Assembly (NCBI RefSeq): GCF_000001735.4
Contig: NC_003071.7
Span: forward strand, 17,769,443-17,833,442
Reading direction: 5' to 3'
Length of the DNA stretch: 64,000 nucleotides
Origin: Arabidopsis thaliana
Taxonomy: Eukaryota > Streptophyta > Magnoliopsida > Brassicales > Brassicaceae
How positions within the stretch are numbered: the stretch's first letter is position 1; each line of letters starts with the position of its first letter. The notes beneath the pieces were generated by a model. That model made no database searches, was not told where the DNA came from, and saw only the letters and a list, made by a program, of their open reading frames with translations. Shown here piece after piece: positions 40,104 to 54,100 of the stretch. A program made the translations under genes and the position numbers.

Positions 40104-42893
40104 AGGTTTTGGTGTAAGAGAGAGGAAAGAGAGAGTGTGTGTGTTTCTTGGTGATATTATACTGAGAATTCATAAAAGTTCTTCATTCTCCAATGCAAAA
40201 GAAAATGGAGAGATGTGACGTTAATTAGAATCTTTGAGGAGGAAAAGTATAAAAAGTGAGATTATATCATCATCGAGGAGCAAAAACCCAAAAGAGAAAC
40301 TTAGGAAAAGGTTAAAAGAGTTTAAGTGAAATGTTTAAGGATTAGGGACAAGACAAGACAGAGACACGTGAACAATCAGAATCTAAACAAGGTATGATAA
40401 AAGAGTGAAGACTTAGAAGAAAGCTAGTAAAGAATACGAATAGGTTTTGAGTGTGTGAGATGCAATTATAAATGGAAGTGACTGAAAGTGACACGTGTGG
40501 GGTAGTGAGAGACAAAGAGGTAGGGACTCAAGTCATGAGATTGGGAAGAGAAAGAGAAGACACAAAATTAAAAAGAGTACTTGATGGGTTTTGTAAGGCC
40601 ATACACACATGTTTCTTCTTTATTCAAAACACTTTTCTTCGAACCAAATTTTGAAGGACTTGTCTTTGTTGGGAGGTAGTCTCGTGAATACGTTAGCTCC
40701 TCGAATCTCTCAGGTTCTGTGGAGCGGCTTTCCTGTTTTATGTCTCTCTCTCTCTATATATATATATGTATTAGTTTCTAACCATGTACTATTTTTGCAT
40801 ACTCTATATTAAAATGTACAATAAAGAATGTGATTTTGTATGATCCAAGTCTATTGCAAAGGAAGATAGTCCTCACACATGTATGAAATAAGATGAGACT
40901 AACGATCTTAAATAGTAAACGCATGGATCTATTTATTAATTGGTGTTAAATTTTGGAATCTGAATACACACTACTTCAAACCGATATGAAATTGTTATGA
41001 TTGATCCAATCCGATATTGATCCTAGAATGAGATTCTTTCTGGATGAATAATTAGTCATCATCTCAATGTGACATGTTAGAACTTATACATTAACTTTGA
41101 AGAAAACTAGTTTAAGAAAACCAATTCGTAATCAAGATTTGATGTAAGATGACCATCTGGTTGTTGGTTCAAAAGAGAACACACCACATGACAATCAAAA
41201 TGTATAGTTGGTACAAACTGTTTCAAAAATCACCCAAAATAGTTTCTTCACTGTTGACAAAATAGTTTCATTCTTTTTCTATTATTTCAAATCATCTTTT
41301 CTCTATAGATATTTGTTATCAATAAAAACTACTAATAAGGAAAAACTCTTGAAAAGTGGTGGGCATAGTATGTCTCTCTATTTACTGTCTTCAATTATTC
41401 ATGTCTTTTTTTCAAAATTTCTCTGAAGTTTTACTATTCATAGTTTGAATTGATCCAGACAAAATCATAGTTATTTGTAACTTAAATACAGAAGAATTGA
41501 AATACATTTGACAACCCCATCAAGACTTTTGCAAACAAAAAAAACTCAAAGAAACTTGTTTCTGTCCTAGGATTATTTTTGTTGTTGTACCTTAGAATGT
41601 TATGAATATCTTACGACATAACGGTTATTTAAAACAGAGAAAACATCATTTTGTAAGAAGTAAAAAAAGAGGTTAAAATTTGAACGTTAAGAAATTGTAC
41701 TACACTTGGCAATATGCAGCAGATGTTTTGTAAGACAATGTACAATGTATTGTGATGTATATGGTCTGGTGTGTATTATATGTAGTCAAGGATCTAATCT
41801 TAAGCCTGGACTGTGAGTCTGAAGAGGTAAATTCAGAACCTACTATTTACCGTACGGATCTAGCTCAAGCATGCCCTACACCAAAATTAAAAATCCAACG
41901 GCCATAAAACTCACTTGATTGGTTACAAGACTTTAAAACCGGTCAACACCATAATCCAAATTTCTAGCTACTTCCCTTAAACATCTGACAATTTTTGTAA
42001 ATTGTTTTTATGTAATCCACGTAATGCTTTCTCGATCTCTCAGGCCTTTCATCAGTGCTTTACGATTTGACACCACTCCATCTACTTTTGCTTTCTCCAC
42101 ATTTTAGTACATGTATCTATCTATCTATCCATGCATGGACTAAAACAAGGTTTATGATTCTGTGATTCAGTAGTGGTTTGTCATCGCTAAACAAAAGCAC
42201 ATACTTTGTCAAAATTCTCTGCAAAATTCATGGGAGAATCTGCAGGTATTTTGATCTGAAACAGCTCATGTAAGAGAGTGGGGAAAACAATAGTGTTATT
42301 AACTTTCTTTAGACTGTTGTATTTAAACAGGTCACACCATTTGTACAAACTCAAATAAGGGAAAAACTGAATCTACACGAGAGTAACTGTTGCAAGAACT
42401 CAACACTATTGACCTCTCTGTTTTTGTTTGCTGTCTTTGCTTGAATATTTGAATTAAACTCCATTCAAAAAGACTCTAAGAAGCAGACAAGAAGCTTTAA
42501 AGAAACACCTTTTGATTTTTGATTCAAGAAACCATTTTAAGTACAAAGTTTTGGGGGGTCATTTGGTCACTCTTTTGTTGAGTAATCACAAGATTTTCAT
42601 CTAAAATAAGAATGATACATTACCCCCTCTTACAACATAAGACAAAAGGGACAAAAGTTGCTGGATAAGCTTAAAGGAAGAGTGAAAATCTTTATCAGAA
42701 AAGAAGGAAGAAGAAAAAAAACGATCAAATCCGGATACTGTACCTTTAATTATCATGGCCTCCCTTTTCTGGAACAACATGAAAAAACTGCAGAAGATAA
42801 AGGGAAAAAAAAACTTATATCATTATGTTTCTGAACCACTTCTGGTCTTGAGTCTTTAGAATAGCATTTTGAGTAGAAGAAGCTTTTTGCTGG
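40104..42893. promoter_or_regulatory. RLP29 upstream region and PAPP5 3' flank
   Basis: About 2.8 kb without a recognised gene. Two G-boxes lie upstream of RLP29: CACGTG at 40375-40380 and at 40492-40497 (GACACGTGTGG). A CT/TA microsatellite is at about 40744-40768. The 3' untranslated region of PAPP5 occupies the right end. The middle (41-42.6 kb) is A+T-rich and I see no coding, tRNA or hairpin-precursor signal that I can support. Confidence 0.5.
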
Positions 42894-45800
42894 TTAGTTG
42901 AACATCCTGAGAAAGTTGTTTGCATATGCCATAGGCTTCACATCCGGATGAGGCTGGGAAATAACAATATCAGAAAATTAGAAGAGTGTTTGAATGAGTC
43001 TAAATCAAACCGTGAACTATCTTCTGTGAAACATTCATAAGAACAATGCTATGTAAGAGGACTACACTCACCACTGCTGAGAATGTAACAATGTTTGGCT
43101 TCATATCAGGAGCTTCAAAACGAATGAAGGCTCCCTTATTACCCATCTACAACAATACCAGTCCATGTTAAGTAAAGAATCAAGTAACTGGGTGCTGTTT
43201 TGAAATAAGAAGACAGGAGTGTCTGAGTTACCTGATCACAGTAATTTGGCGCAGAGAAGACAGTTATGAGTTTACCGTCATGTTCAACCTCATAACCTTC
43301 ATCTTTTACTTCATGTGACCGGACCAACAAATCTGCCACAATCATGAAAATGCAAGTTAATAGCTATCTCAAGTAAATATTAGTTTGCGAAACCAAACCC
43401 CGATAATAACAAGACAGTGAACTAACCTAAATTGTTATCTTGCAAAAACCTCTTTGTCACATCTCCACCAAATGATAGACCAACTCCTCGCTTGCTTGGG
43501 CCTCTTCCAGGGAGAGGTTGAGGATCACTCCACAATAGTTCACACATTAGTCCTGCATAAACCATTAGCAAGATAAGATGATTAAACAGAACACAATTAC
43601 ATGAGAAGTAATCTTACAGAAGATGTATATGATGAAACATACCTTCCTCTGGTGGCTCACAGAATCTGTCAATGGCTCTGATGTCTGAGAGTTTCACGCC
43701 GTCAACACTGAAAAGACCTCCATGTACCACGAAGACCTTCCCATTTATAACATGAGCCAACGGGAGGTAACAGAAAACTTCAGCAAAGAGATCCACGAAT
43801 TTTTCACTCAACTTGGACCGAACCTCACCCTCAAAACCATAAATTTTGTTCATGCTCTTGCTTTCATGGTTTCCTCTGGCTAGATATATGGCTGCAGTAC
43901 AAAGGTGTGTAAATGGCGATTTACAATTAAAATGGAAACTTTTAACCCCATCAGACAATAGTAAATAATTTAATCCTTGCCAGTGATAGCAAAAGCAATT
44001 AAAACATGAACATCAAAGAATTATTACAACAAAGTTTTAGAGAACTTACATGATGGGCACATGCACTTGAAAGCAAACAAAGTGAGGATGATCTCAACGG
44101 AGAATGAGCCTCTGTCCACAAAGTCGCCATTAAATAGGTATGGGTTCTCCTCCGAAGGGAGGCCATTAAGCTCAAAGATATTGAGAAGATCGTAGAACTG
44201 CAAAAGCAAACAATGTGTCAAACATACACCCAATACAACACAATACAGCCCTTAATAGTGCAAGAGGGAGTAGAAGGTTAGCCAATAAATTCAAGATATG
44301 AAAAGTAGAATGATTCATAATAAAATCCAATTCCAGAAATATAGTATGGGAACCGGTTTATTGAAAACTTCTACATATATAAACAAGAGAACAGGAGATG
44401 GTGGATCCTCGCAGATTCATTTGAGACATTAAAATATTATGTTCGGAGAGTAGGTGAAACCAAAGCATACCTGACCATGAACGTCACCGCAAACAGTGAT
44501 ATGTTTGCCATGTGGAACACTTATATCAACAAGAGAAGGCAGTGCTAGCAAGATTTGCCTAGTCTGTAAGACGATTTGATAGGCATACCTACATATAAAG
44601 TGCCCGCAAAGCATGAACATATGGTAACTGTGTAAATTAAGTTGAGTACCCCCAAAACAATACATACCGTTTATGCAATGTTTTTTGGTTCTTAAAATCC
44701 TCCATCATCGTTTTCACAAAATCTAAGGTAACTTCCTCTCCCTCAATTCTAGCACCAGAATATTGTGGCTCAACCTCTACAATAAAATTGAAAAGAATAA
44801 GTAAATTGACAAAAGGTTAAGAACTCTGTAACAGTGAACACCATTTATCAATGAATATTAAAAGCTACAAGTCATGGATACACATTTTTTACAATGTAGT
44901 AAAAGAGGTATGCTATCATAACAAAACAAAAATAGAGATATTAGTAAATCTATGAAATGTTCCACTCCTGTTGAGATGTTTTTGACATCAATATCATTGA
45001 GCTTTGTCAATTCTCAACTGAGACTCCAAGAAAGGAAACTATCCAGGTTTTGATATGCATGAAAACAATCCACATTGATCCTAGGATGAGGGTTTAACCA
45101 GAGAAAAGACACTACTACCACTGAAGCTACCCCACCAAAATGTCCCTAATACCACCGAAACCAACACCATGAGTATCTCAGTTGTGGCAAATCCCCGGAC
45201 CGCCACCACCATTACTGCTGCAACAACTGCTGCTAAAGCCGTTTTGGTGGGCATGGATGATGATCTGGGTTTGTTCCCTATTATGTGACAATAGGTAGAA
45301 GAATGATTACTAGTCTAAAGCTACATTCAACCATTTTTCAACTACTGAATCAAAGGCATGGCATAACAAGAGACGAAAGAACCAGGTGACACAACAAACT
45401 GCAAGCTATAAGACAACCAAAAAATAAGCAAACAGATGAAGGATACCTATTGTATGGAAGTCAATGGACTCAGCTACTGAACGCCTTTCAGATACTGGCA
45501 CAGAGATTGCTTCTTCAAATTTGAGTTTCATCACTGCTTTCTCACATTCCTTTAGCTTTCTTGTGGCATCAGGGTCATTAGGAGAAAGCCTTTTTACCTA
45601 AAATATATATAGCAGACCAAGTCAACAATACCATACACGCTAGTCTTGCTTAAAAGATCAAGACAGTCGACCACCAAACCAGATTTTGACAGATAACTAT
45701 CACTCTATCAAGTTTCCAGGATCTAATCACTTGATCAGACCAAAACAATCAAGTTATGACCATTTGGGTGGGTTCAAGCTATACAAGCCTACAACATTTC

Positions 45801-46454
45801 ATCTATAGTATTTTGACATTTCTCAACTGAGCTGATCCTCACTCAAAAAGTTTAGAGTAAACTAGAAAGAGGACTATCAGATCAGCAGCTAACAAATATA
45901 AACGAAAGAGACAACAACTTAAATGGCACAATGCTCGTGCAAGAAACACTAACCTGTTGGAAGTCCTTCAAGGCATCCTTAAATTTTCCCATGGCAAGAT
46001 ACGCAGCACCACGCCTGTAATAGCCCTGTGATTCAGTAGATAATCAGTGAATATGGCTGAATACACGAAGAAACAGGAACATCTTGTCACAGGATGATAC
46101 CTTAGAGTATCTTGAATCAACTTCAATGGCCTTCGATGCATCCTGTATTGCACTGCCATATTCCTCCAGTTTTGTGTGAGCAAATGCACGATTTGCCCAA
46201 TACACAGCGTTGTTGCTGTTGAGTTCAATAGCTTTTGTATATAGATCAATAGCACTGGAGTATTTGTGACCTGTAAGCAACAAACAACATTAAGCAAAAA
46301 GATAGGAGTACCTCACTAAAAGAGTTGAAATAAACTGATGCCACAAGATTATGTAAAGGTTTATGATAAATTACACACCTTTAAAAGCTTCGTTGGCCTG
46401 ACTTTTAAACTCCTCTGCCCGTGAAACATCAGAATTCTCATTCTTGGTCTCCAT
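42894..46454 (-). CDS. PAPP5: Serine/threonine protein phosphatase 5 (TPR-PP5)
   Basis: PPP-family phosphatase with TPR domain; the plant enzyme dephosphorylates phytochrome and binds HSP90 (established). Twelve constitutive exons: 46454-46379, 46270-46101, 46025-45954, 45597-45447, 44776-44668, 44588-44471, 44197-44050, 43891-43643, 43552-43427, 43332-43232, 43146-43072, 42953-42894; 1455 nt, 484 residues. Three TPRs at about residues 13-115 ([59 protein letters not shown]). The catalytic core has all metal-site motifs: [25 protein letters not shown] and SAPNYCD. A cassette exon in intron 4 (about 45116-45277) would add a hydrophobic segment. Candidate leader exon ends near 47113. At2g42810. 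Confidence 0.95.
45116..45277 (-). other. PAPP5: Alternative PAPP5 exon encoding membrane segments
   Basis: Within the intron after exon 4, the minus strand has an acceptor AATAG at 45282-45278 and an in-phase frame reading [20 protein letters not shown], then VMVVAVRG and [16 protein letters not shown]. Two hydrophobic stretches are obvious. Inclusion of 162 nt would give a 538-residue isoform, the length known for the membrane form of plant PP5. Three GT donors spaced three bases apart (45118, 45115, 45112) all keep frame; 45116 as last exon base is the best fit to the known length. Confidence 0.8.
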
Positions 46455-48017
46455 GTTGTCAGGATGAACTTATCTCTTACTGAATTCCTTATTATCCGGT
46501 GAAGCCACAACTGATTGACAGAAAATATGTAAAGTTAAGGTTTTATCTCAGTCATGCCCAAATGCACGATAGCAATAATCATAATCACTTGGCCAATTCC
46601 TCATCAATAAGTTTTCTACTTAACAGGGAGCTAGTTTAAGAGCTTTAGACATTGAAATTATACTCAACCTAAATAAAGTATAGATTTTTCGTAATACAGC
46701 CACTGACTTTAGTCATGCAACGAGATACATAGGAGGAAGAGAAGTCATTCACACAGAAAAACATTCCTACACATTAATGAACTTGAAAAACGCACATAAC
46801 TAAATCCAGCTAAGAACACGAAACATAACAGATAAAAAAGCATTAAGCGAATAGATAAGAAGCAAAAAGTTGTGAACTTTCAAATTCTGCATCGTTTTCA
46901 TAACAGCTCAACAACGAATTAGAAGAATAATCAGAATCGTGGCCGTGACAAGTGGAAAAAATATATCACTTACAAACAAATTCTGTGAAAGGATCTATTA
47001 AAACCCAGATAAGAGGAAAGCAGAACTGGACAACAACAGAAGGAAGCCAGCGTTTAAGACATGTTTTGTCGGGAAATCAGAGAAACTCATTACTCTAAAG
47101 ATAGATTCAAACCTGAAAAAAGATTCAATCTTGGCGACAGCGGGAGAGGAAGAGGTTGACGAGGAGTGAGACAGGTTTTTTAAGAGAAGCTTCAAGTGAC
47201 TAGAAACCCTAGATTAGATTGGTCAAATTAGAGTATACGCTTCAATCTATGAGAAAAGAGGGGTTTTTGGAAATTATTAATGTGTGTTCTTTTCTTTTTT
47301 TAAGTTGAACAAAATAAAAAATAAAATTATTAATGTGTTTTTTTTTGATAAATTGGAAATTATTAATTTTGCGCACTCAATTCTTTACCAATTAAATTAA
47401 ATAAATGGACGAAGAGATATGTAGACTTGTATTATCTTTTTCTGACGTCATATATCAATTTTTTATGTATGGTTTGTGGATAGAGATGGACAAATAATAA
47501 TAATCACGGATCTCAGAGTATTAAAGTATAGAATATAGATTAATGACCCTAACAAAATTAATCACATTTTTTTTACGTCATATGAATTACATTTTTTTTG
47601 TCGTTATATGAATTACATTTAAAAACTTCCAAAGATGTGATTTTATTATTTTACATAATTAAATTAGAATAAAATTAGATTTAGGAAATTAGCAAAACAC
47701 CAATTGTGATATAGCGCGAGCTTGAATTTTATTTTTATTTTTATGTCAAAAAGAGTGTTGTATTCTCATTTTAATTCGAATCGTGTCCTGATGTTTTGTT
47801 TAATCAAATTGAGACCCATCCAAATGTATGTTGTCAAAAAGAGTTGGACTGGCTTCTCTAATAGTATCTTTGGTCATAGAGTACTAGAACACAAATTTGT
47901 CACCATAAATCTTTCAAACATATATATCTTTTTCATTATAGTATTGCTCTATACAATCTATGTACATACATGTACAAACCAAAGAGTAATGTTTTTCTTG
48001 ACTCTTGATCTTCCATC
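46455..48017. other. PAPP5 5' region and HVA22F 3' flank
   Basis: About 1.6 kb. The left part is the PAPP5 leader, probably with a leader intron (donor AG|GTTTGAATC near 47113); the T-rich right part is promoter and the HVA22F 3' untranslated region. No gene recognised. Confidence 0.5.
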
Positions 48018-48859
48018 TCAATGCTTTCTAGTTTCTTTTTCAGCCTACATTTGAACACAAATAATGAAGTTAAACTCCCAGAATATATGTATTGGATTAT
48101 ATATACATAACTATATTAAAGATCAACAAGAGAAATCATATACCGCTTTGATTGCTTTCTCAACAGAATCCCATCCAAACCGGTCAACGTAGTCTTGAAC
48201 CGATTTTCTAGCATCAAGACTCATCATCTGTAAAACTCTTCTTTGTTCGTCTGTATAATTCGTTCCTCCTCCAACATTCATCCCAATTTTGACGTATTGT
48301 CTAACAAAATTGGAGTAAATGTAAGCTGCACCACTGAACATTGGTAGCACCAACCACATACAGAACAAAAGCTTCAAGTATGGCCAAAATGGTAGCCTAC
48401 AATATGCAAAAGAACACCATTTTTTTGTCTTTATAGGCATAAATTTTTGAATTCGTAACAGAATTTAGTGAATAATATTGTAATTACCAGGCAAGGACTC
48501 TCCAAACGGATAGCTCGAATATCGTTATTAAAGAGTAAATGATCCAATATGTAAGCCATTGTTGATCATCTAACATTGTTGGACTCTCTATTGCTCGAAA
48601 TGATGCATACCTAATCATTTATTCAGTTAACTATCAAGTTGCATTTGTAAAAACCAAACATTTAAATTCAGATTTGATATCACTTACAGAGGATAGAGAA
48701 GCATGACTCCAGGCCTGCATGCAACAAGAAAAAGGAAGAAAATAATGTTAAAAATTTGACAAATATAGTGTTTATTTTTATTATATGAGACAGAATTTGA
48801 ATAAAATCCTACCCAACTAGAGCATCAAAACGTTTTGCAATCGCAATAATGAAACCCAT
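48018..48859 (-). CDS. HVA22F: HVA22-like protein f (TB2/DP1 family)
   Basis: ER membrane-shaping protein of the TB2/DP1/REEP/HVA22 family; plant members are linked to stress and ABA. Five exons: 48859-48813, 48714-48688 (27-nt micro-exon), 48610-48488, 48396-48144, 48044-48018 (27 nt); 477 nt, 158 residues. Start MGFIIAIAKRFDALVGPGVM; hairpin membrane segments LLYPLYASFRAIESP, the family hallmark YWIIYSLITIFEL, then LPFWPYLKLLFCMWLVLPMF and GAAYIYSNFVRQYV. The C-terminal tail is hydrophilic (DEQRRVLQMMSLDARKSVQD) and ends ETRKH. The di-basic-like end may aid ER retention, which is inference. At2g42820. Confidence 0.94.
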
Positions 48860-51159
48860 TTTCTTTTTGAGTTTTTACTCTTCTTTCAACAGAAACTTTC
48901 TCAAACGTCTTTAGCACTGTGACGTTGGATATATACACAAAAGCTTGAAATTTCTTCAAGCAAAAGAATCTTTGTGGGAGTTAAGGCAACAAGCCAGGTA
49001 AAGAATCTCCAACGCATTGTTACGTTTTCATGAACCTATTTATTATATGTTCTAAGAAGAAAAAAAATATCTCAAAGTAAACGTTGGAAAATTTCTGATG
49101 AAGGGAAATCCAAAGTCTTGGGTTTAGTATCCCTATGAATGGTATTTGGAATATGTTTTCGTCAAAACAAAAGATTCTTTTCTTTTTCACAAGAGTTAGT
49201 GATCAATAACTTATGCACTAATTAATGAGATTGGACGTATACACAATTTGATTATGATACTTGAGTAAAAATCACCTGTCCTTTAATTTGGAAATCTCTC
49301 TTTCTTACCCATTTATATACTACTTCTTTTCATTAAAATTAAATTTCAATTATCAATCATCGTTCAATTTGATAAAGATTTAACATTTTTTGTCACAGGG
49401 CTAGTAAAAGCAATCTTTACATAATTCATCTTTCTTACATATATATATTACCTTTTTCTTCATTAGTATTCTATTTGATTATGATTATTTTGTCATAAAG
49501 CTAGTAAATTAAACACTCGATATGAGAATTATATTACTTCACGCTAATTAACTCTTAACACAACAAGAACTAGTGCATATTCAACTTTCAAAGCATATAC
49601 TATATATTGAGAATATAGACCACGAAAGTCAATCAAAAGACCTACCAGCTCTCATCAAGTTCTTTCTTGAAATGATTTTGCAGAATTTCCAACTTAATTA
49701 ATTCGACATGAATGTGAAAATGTGTGTTGCTCGTTAAGAAAATTGAATAGAAGTACAATGAAAATGATGAGGAATGGGCAAAACACAAAAGAGTTTCCTT
49801 TCGTAACTACAATTAATTAATGCAAATCTGAGAAAGGGTTCATGGATAATGACTACACACATGATTAGTCATTCCCCGTGGGCTCTCTGCTTTCATTTAC
49901 TTTATTAGTTTCATCTTCTCTAATTATATTGTCGCATATATGATGTAGTTCTTTTGTCTAAATTACGTAATATGATGTAATTAATTATCAAAATAAATAT
50001 TCAAATTGCCGTTGGACTAACCTAATGTCCAAGATTAAGACTTGAACATAAGAATTTTGGAAAAACTAAACCAGTTATAATATATACTCTTAAATTGCCA
50101 TTTCTGAACACAACCAAATAATAATATATACTATTTACAGTTTTTTTTAATTGGCAAGAACACTGAAATCTTATTCATTGTCTCGCTTGGTAGTTGACAA
50201 GTTATAACACTCATATTCATATAACCCCATTCTAACGTTGACGACGAACACTCATATAAACCACCCAAATTCTTAGCATATTAGCTAAATATTGGTTTAA
50301 TTGGAAATATTTTTTTTATATATAAAATGCCAGGTAAATATTAACGACATGCAATGTATATAGGAGTAGGGCAATAAAAAGAAAAGGAGAATAAAAAGGG
50401 ATTACCAAAAAAGGAAAGTTTCCAAAAGGTGATTCTGATGAGAAACAGAGCCCATACCTCTCTTTTTTCCTCTAAACATGAAAGAAAAATTGGATGGTCC
50501 TCCTTCAATGCTCTCTCCCCACCCAATCCAAACCCAACTGTCTTCTTTCTTTCTTTTTTCTTCTTTCTAATTTGATATTTTCTACCACTTAATTCCAATC
50601 AATTTCAAATTTCAATCTAAATGTATGCATATAGAATTTAATTAAAAGAATTAGGTGTGTGATATTTGAGAAAATGTTAGAAGTAATGGTCCATGTTCTT
50701 TCTTTCTTTTTCCTTCTATAACACTTCAGTTTGAAAAAAAACTACCAAACCTTCTGTTTTCTGCAAATGGGTTTTTAAATACTTCCAAAGAAATATTCCT
50801 CTAAAAGAAATTATAAACCAAAACAGAAACCAAAAACAAAAAATAAAGTTGAAGCAGCAGTTAAGTGGTACTGAGATAATAAGAATAGTATCTTTAGGCC
50901 AATGAACAAATTAACTCTCTCATAATTCATCTTCCCATCCTCACTTCTCTTTCTTTCTGATCATAATTAATCTTGCTAAGCCAGGTATGGTTATTGATGA
51001 TTTACACTTTTTTTTAAAAGTTTCTTCCTTTTCTCCAATCAAATTATTAGGGTTCTTCAGTTAATCCTTATAAACCATTTCTTTTAATCCAAGGTGTTTG
51101 AGTGCAAAAGGATTTGATCTATTTCTCTTGTGTTTATACTTCAGCTAGGGCTTATAGAA
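48860..51159. promoter_or_regulatory. Divergent region between HVA22F and SHP2
   Basis: About 2.3 kb. The left end is the HVA22F leader and promoter. The right end is the SHP2 promoter and leader; the SHP2 leader is split by an intron with donor CCAG|GTATGG after 50984 and acceptor CTTCAG ending at 51144. A perfect CArG box sits at 50405-50414. The rest is A+T-rich without a gene. Confidence 0.65.
50405..50414. promoter_or_regulatory. CArG box in the SHP2 promoter
   Basis: CCAAAAAAGG is a perfect CC(A/T)6GG MADS-domain binding site, about 750 bp upstream of the SHP2 ATG. AGAMOUS is known to bind a CArG element in the promoter of this gene (AGL5); this is the only perfect match I noticed upstream, so it is probably that site. 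Confidence 0.75.
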
Positions 51160-54100
51160 ATGGAGGGTGGTGCGAGTAATGAAGTAGCAGAGAGCAGCAA
51201 GAAGATAGGGAGAGGGAAGATAGAGATAAAGAGGATAGAGAACACTACGAATCGTCAAGTCACTTTCTGCAAACGACGCAATGGTTTACTCAAGAAAGCT
51301 TATGAGCTCTCTGTCTTGTGTGACGCTGAGGTTGCTCTTGTCATCTTCTCCACTCGAGGCCGTCTCTACGAGTACGCCAACAACAGGTACACATCTTTTA
51401 GCTAGATCTTGATTTTCTTGAATTTTTTTTCTAGAATAAAGTTTCGACTCTTCTGGTGGGTTTTTCAATCTTTATGGTCTCTTTATAGTTTTTTTCCTTA
51501 GTTTCTCTGAAGCTCAAATCTCTTTAAAAATCCCCAAAATTAGGGTTTGTTTAAAACTAGGGAACCCTACTTTAACTTCTTTCTCTTAGTAAAAAAGCAG
51601 TGAGGGTCTTCTCTGATCATTAATTAGCATCCCCCATACCTTGTTCCAGTCACTTTTTCTCCACAAATCCTTATAACAGTATCTATATATGTATCTATTT
51701 ATGTCAGTTTGTACAAGACACTTCGATCAATTTGATGACCCATCAAGTTTTATTTCTGCAGATTGATCATTAGGTTTCCATCATAGTAATGAAAAAGTAG
51801 GGTTCTTGATAAAATTATAATAATATATATTATTTGGCTATATAAAAAAGCTATGTAGATTCCTTCAAAATTGATTCACTAGGGAGAGACTAGTAGGTGT
51901 TTGTCTTCTGACACTTCTCTAATCTTTTGGTGAATCCTTTTGTTAAATCAAGAAAATGAATCAGGGACAAAGCTTATTGTTGAGTCACTTAATTAATCAT
52001 CCGATCCATCAATCAAGAAAAATAACGAAACAGAAAATTTTGATTTTTGATTGTTATTTTCTCCACTTCAAGTTGGGGACTTGTCATTTCCGTTTTTCTA
52101 TACGTTTCCAGCTATTAACAGCTCATGTTCATTTCACCATTTTGATTATTTGTCTGCTTTTTAAAGATAAATGTTTTCAAAAATATTGTTTTTATTTGCT
52201 TGGCTAGTTAATACTATAATTGAGGTTGATGTATGACTATAATCTATAAGTCAAGTCTCATATCATGGATCTAAGTTAAAACTAGTAAATTTGTAGTTTC
52301 AATGTGAACTTTCACAACGACTAAAGAACTGATCTGAAGTTTATAATGGACATGACTAATTTGATTAACAAAAGAGGAATGCATTATGTATGTAGAAACA
52401 TGTGATATATATATGTTTCTATTATCAAAAGTGTAGTTAACTTTCTTATTTCAAACACCCTCATGCTTTAGTAGTATCTTACTTTTGACATTTCTCAACT
52501 TCAGCTTTCCATTATACAACAGCACAATGTAAATTACTTGTATATGAATATGAAAGCATAACGTTATGCAAAGATTTCTAGCTTTTCTTTTTCTGTTTTG
52601 CAAAAGATTTACAAATATCATGTTCTTGGTAAAAACATACTTGCCTCAGCCACATATGCATGTAAATGTAATGTTCAAATATTAATTCAGGAAAAACAAA
52701 TGAAGAAGCAAAATTAGCTTCTAGAGTAGGGAATCTATTGACTTGACCTGAAAATCACTTCTTTTTCTTAAAGCCTAGTAGTGAATTTTTTAATCTAATT
52801 AGGCCAAAATATATACTAGCCTAAAATATAATTTGGATTTTGTGTCGTACATAAATTGGGACCAATTCCAATTAACTAAGAGCATATGCAATTCAAATTC
52901 TTTTTATTTTCTTCTCCGATTTGCTACTTCTTTCTTTTGTATGTTTTCAAATTAGGATTACACTTTTTTGGGGAAGTACACATTAGGGTCTTCTCGAACT
53001 TTGATTATACATATATATATATATATATAACTTTGTGAGATGTCACTGTTAATAGATAATAGGCAATAACAATAATATCCCAAAAAAAGAAGGGCAAACA
53101 AATCATATACTATATGGTACTGGTCCATTCACTATTTTGTCGGTTGAATTTAAGGTTTTGGGCGGACAAAACTTTATTTTCAAAACCTTAATATCCGTCT
53201 TTCTGTGTGTTTTGTATATCCAGAAGATAAAAATATCAATTTCTTTAACGACTTCATATATATATATTTTTTTCTCTTCTGGTTTTAGTGTTTGAATCCA
53301 ACAGTTATAGTTTCGTGTGTCTTTGTTTTACTTGTGGTGGTTTAAGTTTGAGATTTTCACCGATTGCATCTATTTACATATATAGCTACCACAAAAAAGA
53401 TTGCATTTTAAAATCTTTTCCTTTGTGTGAATGTTGATGAAGTGTGAGAGGAACAATAGAAAGGTACAAGAAAGCTTGCTCCGACGCCGTTAACCCTCCG
53501 ACCATCACCGAAGCTAATACTCAGGTTAGCTTTTAATTAATACACCTAGCTAGCTAGTTCGTTAATTACTTAATTTCTTCTTCTTTTAGTTATCTGACCT
53601 TTTTTTCACCTCTTGTAACAATGATGGGATCGAAATTGATGAAGTACTATCAGCAAGAGGCGTCTAAACTCCGGAGACAGATTCGGGACATTCAGAATTT
53701 GAACAGACACATTCTTGGTGAATCTCTTGGTTCCTTGAACTTTAAGGAACTCAAGAACCTTGAAAGTAGGCTTGAGAAAGGAATCAGTCGTGTCCGATCC
53801 AAGAAGGTACAATCACTAACTCTCCATCAATCTCCTTATCATTGAATATATATCCATCTGATTCTTGCCCGTTATATTTGGTTTTTCTCTCCAGCACGAG
53901 ATGTTAGTTGCAGAGATTGAATACATGCAAAAAAGGGTAAAAGTAAAACCTATCTTCCTTCACAAGTAACTTACCCCCTACTTTATTAGCAACTTCTCTT
54001 TCTGATGATCATCTTTTTTTATTTTCTGTTGTCGCTTGCATTGTAGGAAATCGAGCTGCAAAACGATAACATGTATCTCCGCTCCAAGGTTTTATACATA

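Noticed and set aside
40472-40654. 60-codon open frame upstream of RLP29
   Set aside because: Composition looks like reading of purine-rich leader or promoter DNA; no family or splice context.
52878-52905. MITE-like start (AAGAGCATATGC) in SHP2 intron 1
   Set aside because: No matching inverted end was found in the intron.
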